From contig CAYGAG010000063.1 in NCBI GenBank assembly GCA_964347765.1, positions 1-9,133 of the forward strand: 9,133 bases of DNA. The letters are read 5' to 3'. Within the stretch, counting starts at the first letter, position 1; each line of letters opens with the position of its first letter. Positions 5,865 to 9,133 of the stretch are shown piece after piece. The position numbers and the translations under genes are program-made. The notes under the pieces are model-generated. The model was not told the DNA's origin. It did no database searches and was given only the letters and a program-made list of their open reading frames with translations. Source of the DNA: CAYGAG01 sp964347765. GTDB lineage: Archaea; Thermoproteota; Bathyarchaeia; Bathyarchaeales; Bathycorpusculaceae.

Positions 5865-6116
5865 ATGGGACGAAGAAGAAGAAAAGTCGTTCGCATGCCG
5901 AAGAGACGTTTGCCGAAATTTTTCTCTTGTCCTGCATGCGGAAAGAAAGCCGTTAGAGTGGAGCTTCTTCGTGTTGAGGCACGTGCCAATGTACGCTGTG
6001 GCAGCTGTGGTATAAAGGAAGAGTTTGAAATCAAGCCTGCCCAGAGTTCGGTCGACGTTTACTGCATGTTCTCGGACAAGTTCTATGGCGACTTTAAAAA
6101 GCCAATAGTTGGTTAG
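5865..6116 (+). CDS. elf1: Archaeal Elf1-like transcription elongation factor (zinc ribbon)
   Basis: This 83-residue protein matches the Elf1/ELOF1 family, zinc-ribbon factors that ride on RNA polymerase near the DNA entry side and assist elongation through obstacles. It begins with the family's basic tail, MGRRRRKVVRMPKRR. The zinc site is C22-P-A-C25 and C45-G-S-C48 (CxxC-x19-CxxC). The end of the ribbon has the conserved SSVDVYCMFSDKFY (61-74), equivalent to PVDVYSDW in eukaryotic Elf1. It is first in a plus-strand operon with GGGP synthase, the CxxC protein and polC; its stop overlaps the SD of the next gene. ATG 5865 has the GAAGGA site and exactly the expected N-terminus. The family call is strong; the exact role in this organism is inferred. 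Confidence 0.88.
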   Translation: MGRRRRKVVRMPKRRLPKFFSCPACGKKAVRVELLRVEARANVRCGSCGIKEEFEIKPAQSSVDVYCMFSDKFYGDFKKPIVG

Positions 6117-6120
6117 GTGA
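6115..6120 (+). promoter_or_regulatory. Shine-Dalgarno AGGTGA deciding the GGGP synthase start
   Basis: AGGTGA overlaps the elf1 stop TAG (6114-6116) and lies five bases before ATG 6126. A frame opening at GTG 6117 would start inside this site and add only M-I-S, so ATG 6126 is the better start. The overlap of stop and SD suggests coupled translation of elf1 and the synthase. Confidence 0.65.
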
Positions 6121-6125
6121 TCTCG

Positions 6126-6878
6126 ATGAAAGGTCAAGTCGAGTATTATTTGCTTGACAAAATAAAATCTGAAAACTCCATCCATATCACGTTGATAGAT
6201 CCTGAAGAGGTGACGCCCGCGAAAGCTTCAAGCATCGCCCTGAAGGCGAAATCCAGTGGAACATCGGCTATAATGGTAGGAGGTTCTACGTTTGCATCGC
6301 CCACTCATCTTGATAGAGTAATCAGATCCGTCAAACGAGTAGTGGAGATTCCCGTGATTCTCTTTCCGAACGATGCAACGAGTATAAGTCGGCATGCTGA
6401 TGCGATTTGGTTCATGTCTCTCCTCAACTCTATTGATCCCTACTACTTGATGGGTGCACAAGTCTCAGGGGCACCAATCGTCAGGAAGTATGGTTTAGAA
6501 CCAATCCCCCTGGGATACATCATTGTTGGTGAGGGCGGCACTGCTGGGGTGGTCGGGAGAGCTGTCCCTGTACCTTACGATGAGCCCAAGATCGCATTAG
6601 CCTACGCGTTGGCAGGTCAGTATCTAGGCATGCACTTTATATATCTGGAAGCAGGTTCCGGAGCCAGAAAGCCAGTACCTCCTAGAATGATTCGCTTCGT
6701 AAAAGGATCTATTGATGTTCCCTTGATTGTAGGCGGGGGCATAAAGTCCAGAAGGCAAGCATTGGCCGTAGCGTCTGCAGGGGCTGACATAATAGTCACC
6801 GGCAATATCGTAGAAGAAGCTAGTGTTAACCATAACGTCTCTGAGATAATTGAGGGCATTAGAAGCCTCAAGGCGTAA
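6126..6878 (+). CDS. Geranylgeranylglyceryl phosphate synthase
   Basis: This enzyme joins geranylgeranyl diphosphate to sn-glycerol-1-phosphate, making the first ether bond of archaeal membrane lipids. It is a 250-residue TIM barrel of the PcrB/GGGPS family. Visible family blocks: LIDPEE (23-28) with Mg2+-binding Asp25, MVGGST (50-55) with Ser54 or Thr55 near the metal, the YYLMGAQ stretch (106-112), GYIIVGEGGTAGVVGRA (130-146), YLEAGSGA (173-180), VGGGIKS (202-208) and GADIIVTGNIVEE (219-231), the phosphate-binding end of the barrel. The GEGGTAGVVGRA and EAGSGARKPVP forms resemble the group II enzymes of TACK archaea and Methanothermobacter; this subgroup call is from memory. It is the second gene of the elf1 operon, starting nine bases after elf1 and ending six before the CxxC gene. 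It fixes the organism as archaeal in membrane chemistry. Confidence 0.95.
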   Translation: MKGQVEYYLLDKIKSENSIHITLIDPEEVTPAKASSIALKAKSSGTSAIMVGGSTFASPTHLDRVIRSVKRVVEIPVILFPNDATSISRHADAIWFMSLLNSIDPYYLMGAQVSGAPIVRKYGLEPIPLGYIIVGEGGTAGVVGRAVPVPYDEPKIALAYALAGQYLGMHFIYLEAGSGARKPVPPRMIRFVKGSIDVPLIVGGGIKSRRQALAVASAGADIIVTGNIVEEASVNHNVSEIIEGIRSLKA

Positions 6879-6883
6879 GATCT

Positions 6884-7195
6884 TTGACAGCTTTTGAAGA
6901 ATATTTTCAAGCACTGAAAGAAGTCTTAGATGACGAAAACCTATATGATGTTTGGCCAGATTTTGAAGTTCAATCTGATGAGCACGAATATGCGTGGACA
7001 ACTTTACGAGGTCTAGGCGAAGTCCTCATCCTGAACTGTGGCGTCTGCGACGGCCCATCCGATCTGAGGCATGCAAGCTGCAGAGAGTGCGCTGATAGGA
7101 GGAGTGCGATAGCAATGGAGGCCTACGAGAAGGCAACCGGACGCAGAAAGGAGAAATGGGCCACGCTCTTTTTGTGTAGAATATACACAGAGTAA
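6884..7195 (+). CDS. Small CxxC-x10-CxxC protein, probable zinc knuckle, function unknown
   Basis: This is a 103-residue soluble protein that I do not recognise. Residues 1-40 are acidic and aromatic (FEEYFQALKEVLDDENLYDVWPDF). A compact four-cysteine site follows: C52-G-V-C55 and C66-R-E-C69, ten residues apart, typical of zinc binding. The C-terminal part (70-103) is basic and helical. The only possible start in the open frame is TTG 6884; upstream in frame a TAG at 6860 closes it. The gene starts six bases after the GGGP synthase stop and its TAA overlaps an ATG at 7195 (TAATG), so it is embedded in the operon. It could assist PolD or Elf1 or bind nucleic acid, but nothing in the sequence proves this. 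Confidence 0.72.
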   Translation: MTAFEEYFQALKEVLDDENLYDVWPDFEVQSDEHEYAWTTLRGLGEVLILNCGVCDGPSDLRHASCRECADRRSAIAMEAYEKATGRRKEKWATLFLCRIYTE

Positions 7196-7278
7196 TGACT
7201 CGTGCTCAGAAGGTTTTGCCTTCTTCGTGTCTGCAAACCAAAAGAATCTGTCTTAACACAGGACGGTCAGGTTGGAAG

Positions 7279-9133
7279 ATGAACTGCAGTATGCGCGAAG
7301 CATATAGACTATACGTGGCCGGCCTTGAGGCAAGACTGGAAAATCTGTATAGTCTAAGCAGAAGAGCCCGGGAACGAGGATTTGATCCAGCACTGAGACC
7401 AGAATGCAATGTAGCCAATGACTTGGCTGACCTGGTGGAAGGGCTTGTAGGTCCCAAAGGGGTCGCTGGAAGCATAAGGGAACTAAGCAGCAAACTGCCA
7501 AGAGAAGAATTGGCCTTCAAGATTGCAGAAGAGATTGTATATGGTAAATTCGAGCATATGGAACGTGAGCCCGCTGCTGAACAGGCTGTGCGCACAGCAT
7601 TGGCAATTCTTACGGAAGGATTAACCGCAGCACCTTTGCAGGGTGTAGCTCAGGTTAAGATCAAGACAAATAGGGATCGAAGCGAATATCTTGCAATCTA
7701 TTTTGCGGGGCCCATCAGATCTGCTGGCGGGACTGACCAAGCCCTAACGCTGGTTGTCGGGGACTTTGTCAGAAGAATACTTGGTCTGGATCGATACAAG
7801 CCCTCCAAGGAAGAGATTTCTAGGTTCATTGAAGAAGTGAGGCTTTACGAACGTTCCGTAGCCCGCTTCCAGTATCATGTTTCTGATGAAGAACTGCGGA
7901 AACCGCTTCAGTGGCTACCTGTTGAGGTGACAGGTACAGAGTCTGATCCTGTAGAGGTGTCTACTTTTCGAAATCTACCACGCATAGAAACTAACCACGT
8001 GAGGGGTGGAGCCCTACGTGTAGTAAATGACGGAATCGTAGGACGCGCAGTCAAGGTCTGGGCAATCATTGAGAAGCTTGGAATCCAAGGATGGGATTGG
8101 CTGAAAGAGCTTCCTAAGACCTCTAAGAAAAAGTCAGCTGGCTTCATGAAGGATGTCATAGCCGGCCGGCCAATCTTTTCCTTTCCCTCCAGACAAGGAG
8201 GATTCCGTCTGAGATATGGTAGATCGCGAAACACTGGTTTGGCAGCAGTTGGCATCCACCCAGCAACAATGCAGGTGCTCCAAGGTTTTATCGCTGCAGG
8301 CACCCAACTCCGATTACAATTGCCAGGAAAGGGCGGTATTGCTGTTCCTGTCGATACAATAGAGTCCTCTATAGTGAGGACGAAAAACGGTTCGGTTGTC
8401 CGCGTCTCGGCTGAGAACATAGAAGAGGTAAAACACAACATAGAAAAGATCCTGTTCTTGGGTGATATACTTGTCAGCTACGGGGATTTTCTGTACAATA
8501 GTAGGAATCTTGAGACCTCTGGATATGTCGAAGAATGGTGGGTCGGAGATTTGGAAAAGAAGATAGTAGAGGAATTCAACGGAGATCCTCAGAAGGCAGC
8601 TGAAGCTGTTGGGATCGCATCAGAAAGACTGACAGAATTCCTGGGGAGGCCTTTCTTGTCTAAGCCTAATCTCAAAGAGGCGATAGATATTTCGTCGATC
8701 CTGCATATCCCCCTTCATCCATCCTTCACGTTCTTCTGGTCTAATCTTCACTCAATTGAGGAACTTGTAGAGTTGAGAGTTTGGCTTGCCAATTGTGAGA
8801 TTGACGAAGAGGGCGGCGTTATCCGCAGAGTTGCAGGAAATGCAAAGCCTTCTATAAAGAGGTCTTTAGAGAAAATATATTTGCCCCATATTCTGGAGGA
8901 TGACAAGATCGTTATTAAGGGAGATGAGGCCTGGGCATTTGCCCTTTGTTTAGGCCATAACGTTTCAGACGTAGATCCTTATTCTAGTGAGTCTGTCTTG
9001 GAAGCTATTTCAATACTCTCTGGAGTGAAGCTTATGGACAAGGCGCCCGCCTTTGTTGGGGCGCGTATGGGACGGCCTGAGAAAGCTAAGAGACGCCAGA
9101 TGACGCCGCTTGTGCATGTGTTGTTTCCTGTAG
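7279..9133 (+). CDS. polC: DNA polymerase D large subunit DP2, N-terminal part (runs off the window)
   Basis: This is the catalytic subunit of the archaeal heterodimeric replicative polymerase PolD, partner of the exonuclease subunit DP1. The frame is open to the window end, giving 618 residues of a protein usually 1100-1300 long. Landmarks: LVGPKGVAGSIREL near residue 57, AEQAVRTALAILTEGL (100-115), EYLAIYFAGPIRSAGG (136-151), NHVRGGALRVVNDGIVGRA (from 239), the FPSRQGGFRLRYGRSRN block, and FVGARMGRPEKAKRR (592-606) leading to HVLFPV at the edge. The double-psi beta-barrel catalytic aspartates lie beyond the window. ATG 7279, behind AGGTTGGAAG, fits where DP2 homology begins. An in-frame ATG at 7195 overlaps the previous stop and would add 28 residues without DP2 character; ATG 7291 is also possible. 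It is the last visible gene of the elf1 operon. No intein is seen in this half. Confidence 0.95.
   Translation, partial: MNCSMREAYRLYVAGLEARLENLYSLSRRARERGFDPALRPECNVANDLADLVEGLVGPKGVAGSIRELSSKLPREELAFKIAEEIVYGKFEHMEREPAAEQAVRTALAILTEGLTAAPLQGVAQVKIKTNRDRSEYLAIYFAGPIRSAGGTDQALTLVVGDFVRRILGLDRYKPSKEEISRFIEEVRLYERSVARFQYHVSDEELRKPLQWLPVEVTGTESDPVEVSTFRNLPRIETNHVRGGALRVVNDGIVGRAVKVWAIIEKLGIQGWDWLKELPKTSKKKSAGFMKDVIAGRPIFSFPSRQGGFRLRYGRSRNTGLAAVGIHPATMQVLQGFIAAGTQLRLQLPGKGGIAVPVDTIESSIVRTKNGSVVRVSAENIEEVKHNIEKILFLGDILVSYGDFLYNSRNLETSGYVEEWWVGDLEKKIVEEFNGDPQKAAEAVGIASERLTEFLGRPFLSKPNLKEAIDISSILHIPLHPSFTFFWSNLHSIEELVELRVWLANCEIDEEGGVIRRVAGNAKPSIKRSLEKIYLPHILEDDKIVIKGDEAWAFALCLGHNVSDVDPYSSESVLEAISILSGVKLMDKAPAFVGARMGRPEKAKRRQMTPLVHVLFPV

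Noticed and set aside
5818..6015. Out-of-frame plus-strand frame beginning MDNDRYECDDIEGFDIWDEE, overlapping elf1
   Set aside because: Its acidic run is the shifted reading of the Arg-rich elf1 start; elf1 has its own ribosome site and family match.
5765..6034. N-terminal 90-residue extension of the nadE frame
   Set aside because: It is antisense to elf1, has no NadE similarity and crosses the divergent promoter; TTG 5764 gives the expected protein.
8161..8170. GCCGGCCGGC palindrome
   Set aside because: Encodes the conserved AGRP of DP2; isolated and coding.
7908..8441. 177-codon minus-strand frame
   Set aside because: Antisense shadow of DP2, whose conserved blocks run through the whole stretch.

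Overview
The window reads as a piece of an archaeal chromosome. It pairs the large subunit of the archaeal family-D DNA polymerase with an Elf1-type zinc-ribbon elongation factor and an archaeal geranylgeranylglyceryl phosphate (GGGP) synthase. Crenarchaeota lack PolD, and Elf1 is mostly a TACK/Asgard and eukaryotic protein. A non-crenarchaeal TACK lineage such as Bathyarchaeia, Thaumarchaeota relatives or Korarchaeota therefore fits best. This lineage call is inference from gene content only.

Positions 1-520 hold no gene I can support. From 534 to 2485 lies a block of poorly characterised proteins. It contains a small winged-helix protein on the plus strand, then two minus-strand genes: a membrane-anchored coiled-coil protein with a C-terminal MarR-like winged helix (1003-1725), and an unrecognised 154-residue helical protein (2021-2485). 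The 295-base gap between the last two carries ten copies of the pentamer TCACA/TGTGA around a TATA-like element. This is the strongest unexplained signal in the window and looks like an operator array for the membrane-anchored regulator.

Positions 2625-3803 encode a class I/II PLP aminotransferase with all key active-site residues. A 270-base convergent gap follows. The minus-strand pair nadE and nitrilase-family hydrolase (5764 down to 4074) overlaps by four bases (ATGA). NAD synthetase sits directly before a carbon-nitrogen hydrolase, which suggests a two-gene version of the fused glutamine-dependent NAD synthetase.

A 100-base divergent promoter separates nadE from a tight plus-strand operon: elf1, GGGP synthase, a small CxxC...CxxC protein, and the DNA polymerase D large subunit (polC), which runs off the right edge after about 618 residues. 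The operon joins transcription elongation, membrane-lipid synthesis and replication, all core housekeeping. The role of the small cysteine protein in it is unknown. Four of the ten genes appear to start with TTG. No tRNA, rRNA, CRISPR array, transposase or integrase was seen.
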